A stretch of 64,000 bases of DNA from Lentzea albida (GCF_900111005.1 NZ_FOFV01000018.1:141042-205041), one strand, 5' to 3'. Counted from the stretch's first letter, positions 17,115-25,595 are shown. Notes: generated by a model not told the origin, from the sequence alone. Numbers and translations are program-made.

Positions 17115-17537
17115 ATGGAACCTGTTGTCGGCGCCACCCCGAAAGTCGTGCGTTCCGAAGAGGAATGGCGCGCCCAGCTCAACCCCGCCGAGTACGCGGT
17201 GCTGCGGCAGGCAGGCACCGAGCGTCCGTGGACCGGCGAGTACACCGAGACCAAGACAGAGGGCCTCTACGAGTGTCGTGCGTGCGGAGCGGAGCTGTTC
17301 CGCAGCGACACCAAGTTCGACTCGCATTGCGGGTGGCCGTCGTTCTTCTCGCCGTTGGCCGGTGACTCGGTCATCCTGCGTGAGGACCGCACGCTCGGCA
17401 TGAAGCGCGTGGAGGTGCTCTGCGCCACGTGCCACAGCCACCTCGGGCACGTCTTCGAGGGCGAGGGCTACCCCACTCCGACCGACCAGCGCTACTGCAT
17501 CAACTCCGTCTCCTTGAAACTCGTTCCGTCCGAATAG
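17115..17537 (+). CDS. msrB: Peptide-methionine (R)-S-oxide reductase
   Basis: A 140-residue MsrB that reduces methionine-R-sulfoxide in proteins with thioredoxin as reductant. Zinc-site cysteines Cys54/Cys57 (CRACG) and Cys103/Cys106 (CATC) are present, as are the substrate pocket FDSHCGWPSF and HLGHVFEGEG, and the catalytic Cys128 in QRYCINSVSL. No signal peptide, so it is cytoplasmic. It lies upstream of the Cys-rich membrane protein/DUF692 cluster in the same direction, with a 256-base gap, so a functional link is possible but not shown. Confidence 0.96.
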   Translation: MEPVVGATPKVVRSEEEWRAQLNPAEYAVLRQAGTERPWTGEYTETKTEGLYECRACGAELFRSDTKFDSHCGWPSFFSPLAGDSVILREDRTLGMKRVEVLCATCHSHLGHVFEGEGYPTPTDQRYCINSVSLKLVPSE

Positions 17538-17588
17538 GAGACTGGGCTCGGTCCGGTCAGCAGCGATCGGACGGACCTGGGAGGCATC

Positions 17589-17651
17589 ATGATCTTCTTC
17601 GGCACCGACGGTGAAGGCTCCAGCGGAGTTGACGGCGGTTCGTCGAGCTAG
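17589..17651 (+). CDS. Possible 20-residue Gly/Ser/Asp-rich peptide
   Basis: A short reading frame starting at an ATG four bases after GGGAGG encodes MIFFGTDGEGSSGVDGGSSS. It lies between msrB and the first TIGR04222-like gene. The composition (Gly, Ser, Asp; no Cys) is unlike random sequence of this GC content, and echoes the Ser/Gly tails downstream. It could be a small peptide gene or chance; coding evidence is only the ribosome site and composition. Confidence 0.3.
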   Translation: MIFFGTDGEGSSGVDGGSSS

Positions 17652-17702
17652 CCCGCCGAGCGAGTCATAACCGGGAAACACAGGAGAAAGGCCGGCAACC
17701 CT

Positions 17703-17723
17703 AAGGCTTCGTCAACAAGCCTT
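17703..17723. promoter_or_regulatory. Hairpin in leader of the Cys-rich protein cluster
   Basis: AAGGCTT and AAGCCTT form a perfect 7-base stem around CGTCAAC, 71 bases before the preferred start at 17794, and are followed by a second potential stem GTGGC/GGCCAC. It may be a terminator for the upstream transcript or a leader structure. Confidence 0.35.
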
Positions 17724-17793
17724 GTGGGCCTGTGGCGCGGGCCACACCATTGACGCACCGAAGCACTTTCGGGGCAGTCAGGGGGTGGGTCGC

Positions 17794-18687
17794 ATGGAGC
17801 CTTGGGGGTTGTCCGGGCCGGAGTTCCTCCAGCTGTACTGGGTCGGGCTGGCGCTGGCCGTGCTGGTCTCGATCGTCGTTCGGGTACGCGTGCGGGCGGG
17901 TCACAGCACCCAGCCCGTGCGCTCCCTGGACATGGACGAGCTCGCCTATCTTGCAGGCGGTCCAAGGCGCGTGGTCGAAACGTCCATCGCGCGGCTGCTC
18001 ACCGCGGGTGAGCTCAGGACTTCACGGCGTGGCACCGTTCAGGTCACGTCCACCACCCAGTCGCTCAACGCGGTGGACCGCGCCGTCATCACCGACAGCC
18101 AGCGCTACACCAACCGCACCGTCAACCTCATGATCCCGGCCGTCGCCAAGGAAGGCGTGGTCACGGGCATCGGCCGGCGGCTCGAGGACATGGGTCTCCT
18201 GGTCAACCCGGACGTCGTGAAAAGCGCGGTGCGCAAGGGATCCATCGCGCTGTGGGTGTTGCTCGCGATCGGGATCGCGCGCTGGGTCAACGGCATCGCG
18301 ATCGGTGCCGCGGTCGGCTGGCTCACCCTCCAACTCGTCCTCACCGGCCTTCTCATCCTGCTGCTGACGCGCCGCGGCAAGAACGTCATGCGCACCGGCA
18401 AGGGCAACGACGTGCTCGCGGCCGCCCGCACCAGCAACAGCTCCAAGGCGCGGGCGGGAACCCTGGACGAGGTCATGTACACGGGCGCGGCCGGTGCGGT
18501 GCTGTTCGGCGGGCTCGTCGTCTACCCGGACCTCGCGGTGCGCAGCTCGCTGCTCGCCTCGTCCGGATCCGGCACGTACAGCACCAGCACTTACAGCTCG
18601 TGTTCATCCAGTTCTTCTTCGTGTTCGAGCGGAAGCAGTTGTGGCGGTGGCGGCGGCTGCGGTGGTGGCTGCGGCGGCGGCAGCTGA
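17794..18687 (+). CDS. TIGR04222-like membrane protein with Cys-rich tail (1)
   Basis: A 297-residue membrane protein, first of four related ones. An N-terminal membrane helix (about residues 9-32) precedes a conserved cytosolic region, LDMDELAYLAGGPRRVVETS, that matches my memory of the TIGR04222 domain ('near uncomplex'). Two further helices lie at about 149-192. The tail (residues 258-297) is almost only Ser, Gly and Cys with five cysteines beginning at Cys270 and ends in a Gly-rich run. Counting helices puts the tail on the cytoplasmic side. ATG at 17794, preceded by GGGGGTGGGTCGC, is preferred over a TTG at 17722. The tail is a candidate substrate of the DUF692 enzyme encoded 2.5 kb downstream; function otherwise unknown. 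Confidence 0.85.
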   Translation: MEPWGLSGPEFLQLYWVGLALAVLVSIVVRVRVRAGHSTQPVRSLDMDELAYLAGGPRRVVETSIARLLTAGELRTSRRGTVQVTSTTQSLNAVDRAVITDSQRYTNRTVNLMIPAVAKEGVVTGIGRRLEDMGLLVNPDVVKSAVRKGSIALWVLLAIGIARWVNGIAIGAAVGWLTLQLVLTGLLILLLTRRGKNVMRTGKGNDVLAAARTSNSSKARAGTLDEVMYTGAAGAVLFGGLVVYPDLAVRSSLLASSGSGTYSTSTYSSCSSSSSSCSSGSSCGGGGGCGGGCGGGS

Positions 18688-18776
18688 TCCGGAGTTCGGT
18701 CCTTTTCAGGTAACGACAGGAACCCAGGGGTAGATCTCACGTCGAAGATGCACTGACACCAGTGAGGGGAGTGCTG

Positions 18777-19574
18777 ATGTCCCAGTCTTCGGCACCGCAC
18801 CGGGCCACGTGGTCCGCTGAGGAGATCGGGTTCCTGTCGGGGGGACCGGGCAGGGCGGCGGAGGCCGTCCTCGCCCGGCTGCTGGACGGCGGTCTCGTGC
18901 GCATCTCCCGCGAGGGTCTCGTGACCGCCGTCCACCAGAACGGTTACGGCGCATCGAGTCCGCTGGAGGCGTACGTCCTCGCCGGACTCCGCGGTGCCGC
19001 ACGTCCGATCAACCAGGTCGTGCAGGTGGCGATGGCGAGCCACGAGATGGGCGCGTTGCACGCGAGCCTCGTGCAACGCGGGATGGTGCAACGCCAGTGG
19101 GGCCGGCCTCGCGGCGGCAAGATCGCGTTGCGGGTGCTGCTGTTCCTGCTGGCGTTCGTCTCGGTCTTCGTCGCGTTCGCGATCGACACCAGGCTGTTCC
19201 TGGTGACGGCGCTGCTGGTGTTCCTGGCCGTCCTGTTGCGGAAACCGGGCAGGCTCACCAGGAACGGCAAGACCGTGTGGCTGCACGCGCTGAGGAATCC
19301 GCGCAGCAGTGCCGACTCGGTGGCGCTGTTCGGGTTGCGCAGGGGCAAACAGCGCATGAACACCGCAACGTCCACTTCGTACATCGCGAGCAGCAGCTGC
19401 AGCTCCTACGACTGGAGCCACCACAACTGCGGCGGCTCGTCGAGCTGTTCCGGCAGCAGCTGCAACAGTTCGAGCAGTTGCGGTAGTTCAAGCAGTTGTT
19501 CGAGCAGTGGCAGCAGCTGCAGCAGCTCGAGTTGCAGCAGCAGTAGCAGCAGCTGCGGAAGTTCCAGCAGCTGA
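18777..19574 (+). CDS. TIGR04222-like membrane protein with Ser/Cys repeat tail (2)
   Basis: A 265-residue paralogue lacking the first membrane helix: it opens directly with the conserved region (EEIGFLSGGPGRAAEAVLARLL), has two membrane helices at about 117-155, then a 65-residue tail starting near residue 200. The tail is the most repetitive of the four: nine cysteines separated mainly by 4-6 serines, with few glycines, plus one aromatic/His island (SYDWSHHNC). At DNA level it is an imperfect AGCAGTTG/AGCAGCTG repeat. ATG at 18777 follows GTGAGGGGAG; a GTG at 18762 is an alternative. Two helices with the N-domain inside leave the tail in the cytoplasm. Confidence 0.85.
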   Translation: MSQSSAPHRATWSAEEIGFLSGGPGRAAEAVLARLLDGGLVRISREGLVTAVHQNGYGASSPLEAYVLAGLRGAARPINQVVQVAMASHEMGALHASLVQRGMVQRQWGRPRGGKIALRVLLFLLAFVSVFVAFAIDTRLFLVTALLVFLAVLLRKPGRLTRNGKTVWLHALRNPRSSADSVALFGLRRGKQRMNTATSTSYIASSSCSSYDWSHHNCGGSSSCSGSSCNSSSSCGSSSSCSSSGSSCSSSSCSSSSSSCGSSSS

Positions 19575-19585
19575 GGGGGAAGCAG

Positions 19586-20383
19586 ATGGGAACACCGGCA
19601 GCGGCGCGGGGGCCGTGGCTGTCCGCGGAGGAGGCCGGCTACCTGGCGGCCGGTCCCGGACGGGCGGCGGAGACGGTGCTGGCCCGGTTGATCGACACCG
19701 GCCTGGTGCGGGTGTCCCGCGACGGACTCGTGTCCGCGGTGCAACAGAACGGCCAAGGTGCCACCACGTCGGTGGAGGCGCGGATGCTGAACCACGCGCG
19801 GACACCCGTGCGCTTCGGCGCGGTCATCCTGTCGGCGACGCACAGCGCCGAGATGACGCAGCTGCACCGGCACCTGCTCGACCGGAACCTGATGCAACGG
19901 GGCCGCCGGCGCAACGAGGGCTGGTGGTTCTCCCTCGCGGTCGCGGGCCTGCTGGTCCTGGCGGGCATCCCGACACCGGCGTTCCTCCTCGGCGTGCCGA
20001 TCGCACTCGGATTTTTCGTCTGGCAGTACGGCCGCAGCCCGGTCACCCAAGCGGGAACGGACGCGCTGAGGCAGGTGACCGCGCACGACAGGGTGCACGC
20101 GGTGGCGCTGTACGGGTTCTCCGGCACGGTGGGCGACCAACGCGTCGGCGCGCTGTTCGACCTCCCCGAGTCCGTGGCGAGAATGGTCCCGCCCACCGAC
20201 GAGCGGCGGTCGTCGCCCGCGGTGGGGCGGCGGCCGTCCCCGAAAGGCCGCCGGACCGACCGGGCGGGCGACACCGGCGGGTGTGGCAGCAGTTGCGGCA
20301 GTGCAAGCGGTTGTAGTGGTTCGAGCGGTTCCAGTTGCGGCGGCGGGAGCGGCTGCGGCGGTGGTGGAGGCGGAGGAGACTGA
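19586..20383 (+). CDS. TIGR04222-like membrane protein with Gly/Ser/Cys tail (3)
   Basis: A 265-residue paralogue starting 11 bases after the previous stop. The conserved N-terminal region (AEEAGYLAAGPGRAAETVLARL) is followed by two membrane helices at about 112-150, a charged basic linker (residues 205-229) and a tail from residue 230 with five cysteines (first at Cys233) in Gly/Ser, ending GGGSGCGGGGGGGD. The stop codon overlaps the next ATG as TGATG, showing translational coupling. Same inferred topology, with domain and tail in the cytoplasm. Confidence 0.87.
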   Translation: MGTPAAARGPWLSAEEAGYLAAGPGRAAETVLARLIDTGLVRVSRDGLVSAVQQNGQGATTSVEARMLNHARTPVRFGAVILSATHSAEMTQLHRHLLDRNLMQRGRRRNEGWWFSLAVAGLLVLAGIPTPAFLLGVPIALGFFVWQYGRSPVTQAGTDALRQVTAHDRVHAVALYGFSGTVGDQRVGALFDLPESVARMVPPTDERRSSPAVGRRPSPKGRRTDRAGDTGGCGSSCGSASGCSGSSGSSCGGGSGCGGGGGGGD

Positions 20384-21153
20384 TGGCGACACCGGCGACG
20401 GAAAGGGGAACGCGGGTTCCCCCGGAGCGGATCGGCTACCTGGCGGACGGGCCCGGCAGGGCGGCGGAGACGGCGCTGGCCAGGTTGCTCGACGCCGGCC
20501 TGGTCCGGGTCTCGCGCGACGGGCTGGTCTCGGCCGTGCACCAGGGCACCTACGACACCACCACACCGGTCGAGGTGTGCATCCTCACCGGCCTCACCAG
20601 GCCGGTGAGGTTCGACGCGGTCATGCGCAACGCCGCGAAGAGCAAGGAGATGCGCGATCTGCACGACCGGCTGCGCGCCGAGGGGCTGACCCGCAGGGCC
20701 CGTCCCCGGCTCGCGGTGTGGTGGATCTTCCTCGTGATCGGGGGCGTCCTCGCTCTCGCCTCGCTGACGGAGCCGTGGCTGCTCATCGGCACGGTGGGCT
20801 TCCTGGGGTCAGCCTGGTGGACGTATGGCGCGAAACCGCTCACCAGGGCGGGCAGGGCGGCGCTGGAGGGCGCGAGCACGAGCGACCGCGTCATCGCGGT
20901 CGCCCTGGAGGGCTTCCGCGGCAAGGTCAGCGGCCGTCCGGTCGGTGACCTCTTCGACCTGCCGCAGAGCGTCGTCAAGACCCTGCCCCGCAAGAGGAAG
21001 AGACGGGGCACGGGCGGCGGCACCGCGTCGGGCAGCGCGGGCTGTGGCAGCGGGTGTGGCAGCAGCAGCTGTGGTAGCAGTTGTTCGTCGGGCGGCAGCA
21101 GTTGCGGCGGCGGTGGCGGCGGCGGCTGTGGCGGCGGAGGAGGAGGCGACTGA
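20383..21153 (+). CDS. TIGR04222-like membrane protein with Gly/Ser/Cys tail (4)
   Basis: A 256-residue paralogue, the closest relative of the third by the shared VRFDAV, SRDGLVSAV and GDLFDLP stretches. Conserved region at the N-terminus (PERIGYLADGPGRAAETAL), two membrane helices at about 108-145, a basic RKRKRRG linker, and a tail from about residue 210 with six cysteines (first Cys221), ending in a Gly run closed by Asp. It is coupled at both ends by one-base TGATG overlaps, with gene 3 upstream and the DUF692 gene downstream. That tight coupling is the strongest sequence evidence that these proteins and the DUF692 enzyme work together. Confidence 0.88.
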   Translation: MATPATERGTRVPPERIGYLADGPGRAAETALARLLDAGLVRVSRDGLVSAVHQGTYDTTTPVEVCILTGLTRPVRFDAVMRNAAKSKEMRDLHDRLRAEGLTRRARPRLAVWWIFLVIGGVLALASLTEPWLLIGTVGFLGSAWWTYGAKPLTRAGRAALEGASTSDRVIAVALEGFRGKVSGRPVGDLFDLPQSVVKTLPRKRKRRGTGGGTASGSAGCGSGCGSSSCGSSCSSGGSSCGGGGGGGCGGGGGGD

Positions 21154-21971
21154 TGGTGGGGATCAAGGACTTGGGCGTCGGCATCGGCTGGCGCTCGGAG
21201 ATCGACCTGACCGTGGAACGGCTGCCCGGCGTGGACTTCGTCGAGGTCGTCGCCGAGAACCTCCACATCGGACACCTGCCGGAGTCGGTGACGCTGCTGC
21301 TGGAACGCGGCGTCCCGGTGCTCCCCCACGCCGTGTCGCTGTCGCTGGGCGGAGCGGACCCCGTCGACCTGCACCGCGTCGAGCACCTGGGCGCGGTCGC
21401 CGAGGCGGTCGGCGCGCCGATGGTCAGCGACCACGTGTGCTTCGTGCGGGCGGGCGGCCTCGACTCGGGCCACCTGATGCCGGTGCCGCGCACCAGGGAC
21501 GCGCTCGACGTGCTCGTCGCGAACGTCGAGCTGGCCCAGGCGAACCTGCCGGTCCCGCTGGCGCTGGAGAACGTCGCCGCGCTGCTGGAGTGGCCGGACG
21601 GCGAACTGTCCGAGGGCCAGTTCCTCGCCGAACTCGTCGAGCGCACGGACTGCTGGCTGCTCGTGGACGTCGCGAACCTCTACGCGAACGCCCGCAACAT
21701 CGGCACGGACCCCGAGCGGTTCCTGGACGAGATCCCGCTGGAACGCCTGGCTTACGTGCACGTGGCCGGCGGCGAGCAGCACGGCGACATCTACCACGAC
21801 ACGCACGCCCACGCGGTTCTGCCCGAAGTGCTGGAAGTGCTCGACGAACTGTGTTCCCGCGTCGCGCCGCCCGGCGTCCTGCTGGAACGCGACGACAACT
21901 ACCCGTCCGACACCGAAATCGCGAGCGAACTGGCCGCGATCCGCGCCGTCGTGGACAAGCACCGTGGCTGA
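21153..21971 (+). CDS. DUF692 / MNIO peptide-modifying iron enzyme
   Basis: A 272-residue TIM-barrel enzyme of the DUF692 family, now called multinuclear non-heme iron-dependent oxidative enzymes (MNIOs). Characterised members (MbnB, TglH, ChrH, bufferin enzymes) oxidatively remodel cysteines or other residues of ribosomal peptides. Likely metal ligands by motif are His59 (PHAVSLSLG), His94 (SDHVCF), Glu139 (LENVA), Asp172/Asn175 (LLVDVANLYANARN), His203 (YVHVAGG), Asp216/His218/His220 (DTHAH) and Glu245 (LLERDDN); all look intact. Start ATG at 21153 is fixed by the TGATG overlap with the fourth Cys-tail protein. It overlaps the next gene by 8 bases. The obvious candidate substrates are the Cys-rich tails encoded upstream; this is inference. 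Confidence 0.93.
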   Translation: MVGIKDLGVGIGWRSEIDLTVERLPGVDFVEVVAENLHIGHLPESVTLLLERGVPVLPHAVSLSLGGADPVDLHRVEHLGAVAEAVGAPMVSDHVCFVRAGGLDSGHLMPVPRTRDALDVLVANVELAQANLPVPLALENVAALLEWPDGELSEGQFLAELVERTDCWLLVDVANLYANARNIGTDPERFLDEIPLERLAYVHVAGGEQHGDIYHDTHAHAVLPEVLEVLDELCSRVAPPGVLLERDDNYPSDTEIASELAAIRAVVDKHRG

Positions 21972-22335
21972 AATCGTGAACGAGAATGAACTTTTGGTTG
22001 CACGCGAAAGGCTTGCCGCGCAGCAGGCGGAGCTGCTAAAAGCATTGCTCGCGAACGGACCGGCACCGGCGGGATTCGACGAACAACGCCTCGGCGTCGA
22101 ACGCCGCGCTTTGCTGTCGAAACGGCGCGGCATCGTGCGAATGCTCGGTCCGGCGGTCGCGGACGAGCTCGGCGACCGGTTCCGGCCGCTCTTCGACGCG
22201 TACGCCGTCGAAAACCCACGTCGTGCGGGCTCACGCGCCCGTGAGGACGCTGCGGCGTTCGCGGAATGGTGCCGCGCTCGCGGAGAACTGCCGGAGAAGC
22301 GCAAGGCCCGCTGGAAGTTCTGGCAGTCGAACTGA
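21964..22335 (+). CDS. Small partner protein of the MNIO enzyme
   Basis: A 123-residue soluble, mostly helical protein from a GTG at 21964 that overlaps the DUF692 gene by 8 bases. The body (VARERLAAQQAELLKALLAN; FDEQRLGVERRALLSKRRG; RFRPLFDAYAVENP) has no enzyme motif. In described MNIO systems the enzyme needs a small partner (MbnC, TglI, DUF2063-type) that binds the substrate leader; position and overlap suggest the same role here. The AFAEWCRARGELP C-terminal stretch with a single Cys is noteworthy. I recall an actinobacterial family named after SCO6045 in a comparable location but cannot confirm membership. Confidence 0.8.
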   Translation: MAEIVNENELLVARERLAAQQAELLKALLANGPAPAGFDEQRLGVERRALLSKRRGIVRMLGPAVADELGDRFRPLFDAYAVENPRRAGSRAREDAAAFAEWCRARGELPEKRKARWKFWQSN

Positions 22336-22511
22336 CGGGCGAGTGGTTCAGGGGCCAGAATCCCCCGTTCGGCCCTGTGTGGCCCAGATCGCCATCGATA
22401 CGTTCGAAAGGGTCGGGGGGCACTTTTTCCATTGCGTCAACATTGCCGCAAAGGCCTTCCGGCCTGCGCGGACCACAGCGCGCAGGAATTCGAACCGTCG
22501 AGGGGATTCGA

Positions 22512-25500
22512 ATGCGCGGAAAAACGAAAGTGCTGGGCGCCGTCGCGGCGCTCGCCCTGACAGCGGCACCGGCCGTCGCCACGGCGGCACCGGTGGACGC
22601 ACCCGGCAAGGCCGTCGACGAGGTCACGCTCGTCACGGGGGACAAGGTCCTGCTGGGCCACGACCGGCAGGTCGTCGCGATCCAGCCCGGCGAGGGCCGC
22701 CAGAAGATGGTCTTCAGGACCGCCCGCACCGCGGACGGCCACACGATGGTGGTGCCGAAGGACGCCTTCGAGCCCCTGGCGGCGGGCCGGCTCGACCGCA
22801 GGCTCTTCGACGTCACCACGCTGCTGGAGTTCGGCTACCGCGACCGCATGCCGTTGATCGTGGATGGTCGGGCGAGAGTCGGCGCCAGGTCGTCGAACGA
22901 CTGGACGGCGCTGCGCTCCACGGCGGAGCGGGGCGAGAAGGTCTGGCTCGACGGCATCCGCAAGCCGAGCCTCGACCGCAGCGTCGCCCAGATCGGCGCG
23001 CCGGCCGCGCACCAGAAGGGCATCACCGGCAAGGGGATCAAGGTCGCCGTCGTCGACACGGGCGTCGACGAGAAGCACCCCGACCTCGCGGGTCAGCAGA
23101 TCGCGGAGAAGAACTTCACGACCGACCCCGACAACACCGACAACGTCGGCCACGGCACGCACGTCGGGGCGACCGTCGCGAGCCACGACGCGAAGTACGG
23201 CGGTGTCGCGCCGGGCGCACAGCTGATCGACGCGAAGGTCTGCGTCGAGTACGGCTGCCAGGAGTCCTGGATCCTCGACGGCATGCGCTGGGCCGCCGAG
23301 CAGGGCGCCCAGGTGATCAACATGAGCCTCGGCGGCACCGACACCCCGGAGGTCGACCCGCTGGAACAGGCGGTCAACGACCTGACGGCCCGGTACGGCA
23401 CGCTGTTCGTCATCGCGGCGGGCAACTCCGGCTCGCCGGGCTCGGTGGGCTCACCGGGGTCGGCCGACGCGGCTCTTACGGTCGGCGCCGTCGACCGCGA
23501 CGACAAGCTCGCCAACTTCTCCAGCAGAGGCCCTCGCACCGGAGACAGCGGCCTCAAGCCGGAGGTGACCGCGCCGGGTGTCGAGATCGTCGCCGCCAAG
23601 GCCGGCACCTCCGACCACGTCGCGTTCAGCGGCACGTCGATGGCGACCCCGCACGTGGCGGGCGCGGCGGCGTTGCTCAGGCAGCAGCACCCGGAGTGGA
23701 CGCCCGCGCAGCTCAAGTCGGTGCTCGCGACCACGGCCAAGCCTGCCGAGGGCGTCAGCGCGTTCGACCAGGGGGCGGGCCGCGTCAACGTCGCCAAGGC
23801 GATCGACCAGGTGCTGACCGGCGACGTGACCGTCAACCTCGGCCTGCACGAGTGGCCGCACGGCGACGACAAGCCGGTGACCAAGCCCGTCACCTACTCC
23901 AACCCGACGGACGCGGCCATCACGCTCGACCTGGCGCTCAAGACCACCGCGCCGGCCGGGATGTTCACCCTGGGGGCCACGAAGGTCACCGTGCCGGCCA
24001 AGGGCACCGCGTCGGTCGACGTCACCGGTGACACCCGCGCCGGCACGCAGGACGCCGCCTACTCGGGCGAGGTCGTCGCCACCTCCGGCTCGCACACCGT
24101 CCGCACGCTCGTCGGCATCGACCGCGAGGTCGAGAGCTACACGCTCACGATCGACTCGATCGGCCGTGACGGCGCGGATCCGGCCGAGTCGTCCTCGCTC
24201 CTCGTCGGCCTGGACAACAGCGTGTTCAAGCCCATCGGTGGCGCGGGGGACCTGAAGGTGCGCCTGCCCAAGGGCAGGTACTTCGTCGAGACCTCCCTGG
24301 CCAACGGTCAGCGTGGCTTCGACCTGCTGTACCAGCCGAACGTGGAACTCACCCGCGACCTGACGATCACGCAGGACGCCCGCCAGGCCCAGCCGGTGTC
24401 GGTGAAGGCGCCGGAGGAGACCGGTGACTTCACGCTGGGCATCATCAGCTTCCGCCGCTCGGTGGACGGACAGGACCGCCTGGGAGGCACGCTGTTCATG
24501 TTCGGCGGCTTCGACGGCCTCGCGATCGCCCAGGCCGGTGGGCCGCTGCCACCCGCCGACCTGTCCTCGATCGCGATGCTCCAAGCCAACACCACGGCCG
24601 ACCCGCACACGTTCTACCGGCTCGCCTACCCGGCTCCCGGCGGCTTCCCCGTGGGCCTGGACAAGGCGCCGGCCAAGAAGGACCTGGCCAGGGTCGAGTC
24701 CACGATCGGTGGCCTGAAGCCGGACAGCCTCGCCCAGAAGGGCGAGATCCCGGTCACCGCGCTCGGGGTGAGCAGCGGCACCGCGCTCTACCCGGTGGCT
24801 GTCGGCGCCACCTCGGTCGACTACGTGTCGACCGAGGACGTGCTCTGGCAGTCCGCGGTGATGACGCGGCACGCCAACGGCGCGCAGGAACGCATCACCT
24901 CGTCGAACCGCAAGTACGCGGCGGGCAAGACCTATCGGGAGAGGGAAGTCCGGCCGGTGTTCTCGCCGGGTCTGCCCGAGTCGCCGTACGGTTTCGTCGA
25001 GCGGTACGGCACGCAGCTCTACGTCAGCCCGCCGATGACGAGCGACGGCACGCACGGCACCGGCGCGTCCACTGTGGACAGCGCCAGGGCCGCCCTGTAC
25101 CGCAACGGCGTGCTGCTCGGGGAGACCACCACCCCCGGCGGCCTGTTCTCGGACGTGCCGCTGCCGCAGGGGGACTTCCGGGCCGAGGTGAGCCTCGACC
25201 GGAGCTCGCAGTTCGAGTTCAGCACCAAGGTGTCCGCGGTGTGGACGTTCAAGTCCCAGGGCGTCGAGGGCCGGGTCGAGTCACCGCCGCTGTCGGTCGT
25301 GCGCTTCGACCCGAAGCTCGACGACAACGGCGCGGTGCGCGCGGGCACGTTGCAGCGCATCGGGTTGCTCACGCAGACGCAGGGCGACGCGGGCAAGGTG
25401 CGCGTCACCGGTGTCGAGTACTCGCACGACGACGGCAAGACGTGGCGCCGTGCGGGTGTCGTCGGCAACAGCGCGCTGGTCTACAACCCGGCGAACGCGC

Positions 25501-25595
25501 AGTGGACTTCACTGAAGGCCACTGCGACGGACGCCAGGGGTGGAACCGTTGAGGTGACCGTGATCCGGGCTTACAAGGTCACCTCTCAGCACTAG
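22512..25595 (+). CDS. Secreted subtilisin-like S8 serine protease
   Basis: A 1027-residue secreted subtilase. A signal peptide (MRGKTKVLGAVAALALTAAP, cleavage near ATAAP) is followed by a propeptide to about residue 150 and a catalytic domain with Asp182 (VVDTGVD), His214 (GHGTHVG) and Ser376 (SGTSMATPHVAG). Residues after 420 are several beta-rich domains of unknown role. ATG at 22512 follows GAGGGG; earlier in-frame codons lack a signal sequence. The gene lies 176 bases after the MNIO partner gene, so it may or may not share its transcript. It is a paralogue of the protease at 35193. Its stop overlaps that of hemQ by four bases (CTAG), convergently. Confidence 0.93.
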   Translation: MRGKTKVLGAVAALALTAAPAVATAAPVDAPGKAVDEVTLVTGDKVLLGHDRQVVAIQPGEGRQKMVFRTARTADGHTMVVPKDAFEPLAAGRLDRRLFDVTTLLEFGYRDRMPLIVDGRARVGARSSNDWTALRSTAERGEKVWLDGIRKPSLDRSVAQIGAPAAHQKGITGKGIKVAVVDTGVDEKHPDLAGQQIAEKNFTTDPDNTDNVGHGTHVGATVASHDAKYGGVAPGAQLIDAKVCVEYGCQESWILDGMRWAAEQGAQVINMSLGGTDTPEVDPLEQAVNDLTARYGTLFVIAAGNSGSPGSVGSPGSADAALTVGAVDRDDKLANFSSRGPRTGDSGLKPEVTAPGVEIVAAKAGTSDHVAFSGTSMATPHVAGAAALLRQQHPEWTPAQLKSVLATTAKPAEGVSAFDQGAGRVNVAKAIDQVLTGDVTVNLGLHEWPHGDDKPVTKPVTYSNPTDAAITLDLALKTTAPAGMFTLGATKVTVPAKGTASVDVTGDTRAGTQDAAYSGEVVATSGSHTVRTLVGIDREVESYTLTIDSIGRDGADPAESSSLLVGLDNSVFKPIGGAGDLKVRLPKGRYFVETSLANGQRGFDLLYQPNVELTRDLTITQDARQAQPVSVKAPEETGDFTLGIISFRRSVDGQDRLGGTLFMFGGFDGLAIAQAGGPLPPADLSSIAMLQANTTADPHTFYRLAYPAPGGFPVGLDKAPAKKDLARVESTIGGLKPDSLAQKGEIPVTALGVSSGTALYPVAVGATSVDYVSTEDVLWQSAVMTRHANGAQERITSSNRKYAAGKTYREREVRPVFSPGLPESPYGFVERYGTQLYVSPPMTSDGTHGTGASTVDSARAALYRNGVLLGETTTPGGLFSDVPLPQGDFRAEVSLDRSSQFEFSTKVSAVWTFKSQGVEGRVESPPLSVVRFDPKLDDNGAVRAGTLQRIGLLTQTQGDAGKVRVTGVEYSHDDGKTWRRAGVVGNSALVYNPANAQWTSLKATATDARGGTVEVTVIRAYKVTSQH

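Noticed and set aside
16695..17365. Open frames between the small membrane protein gene and msrB
   Set aside because: Low-complexity Arg/Pro/Ala products, no ribosome site, and one of them runs through msrB in the wrong frame.
19380..19570. Non-coding satellite DNA
   Set aside because: The AGCAGYTG repeats are in frame with a conserved membrane protein and encode its Ser/Cys tail, as in the three sister genes.
18591..22304. Long minus-strand open frames across the Cys-tail and DUF692 genes
   Set aside because: Gln/Pro/Leu-rich antisense readings of Ser/Gly/Cys repeats; no motifs and no ribosome sites.
22352..22511. Extended upstream part of the first subtilase frame
   Set aside because: The signal peptide begins at 22512 behind a good ribosome site; earlier codons overlap the partner gene and give no secretion signal.
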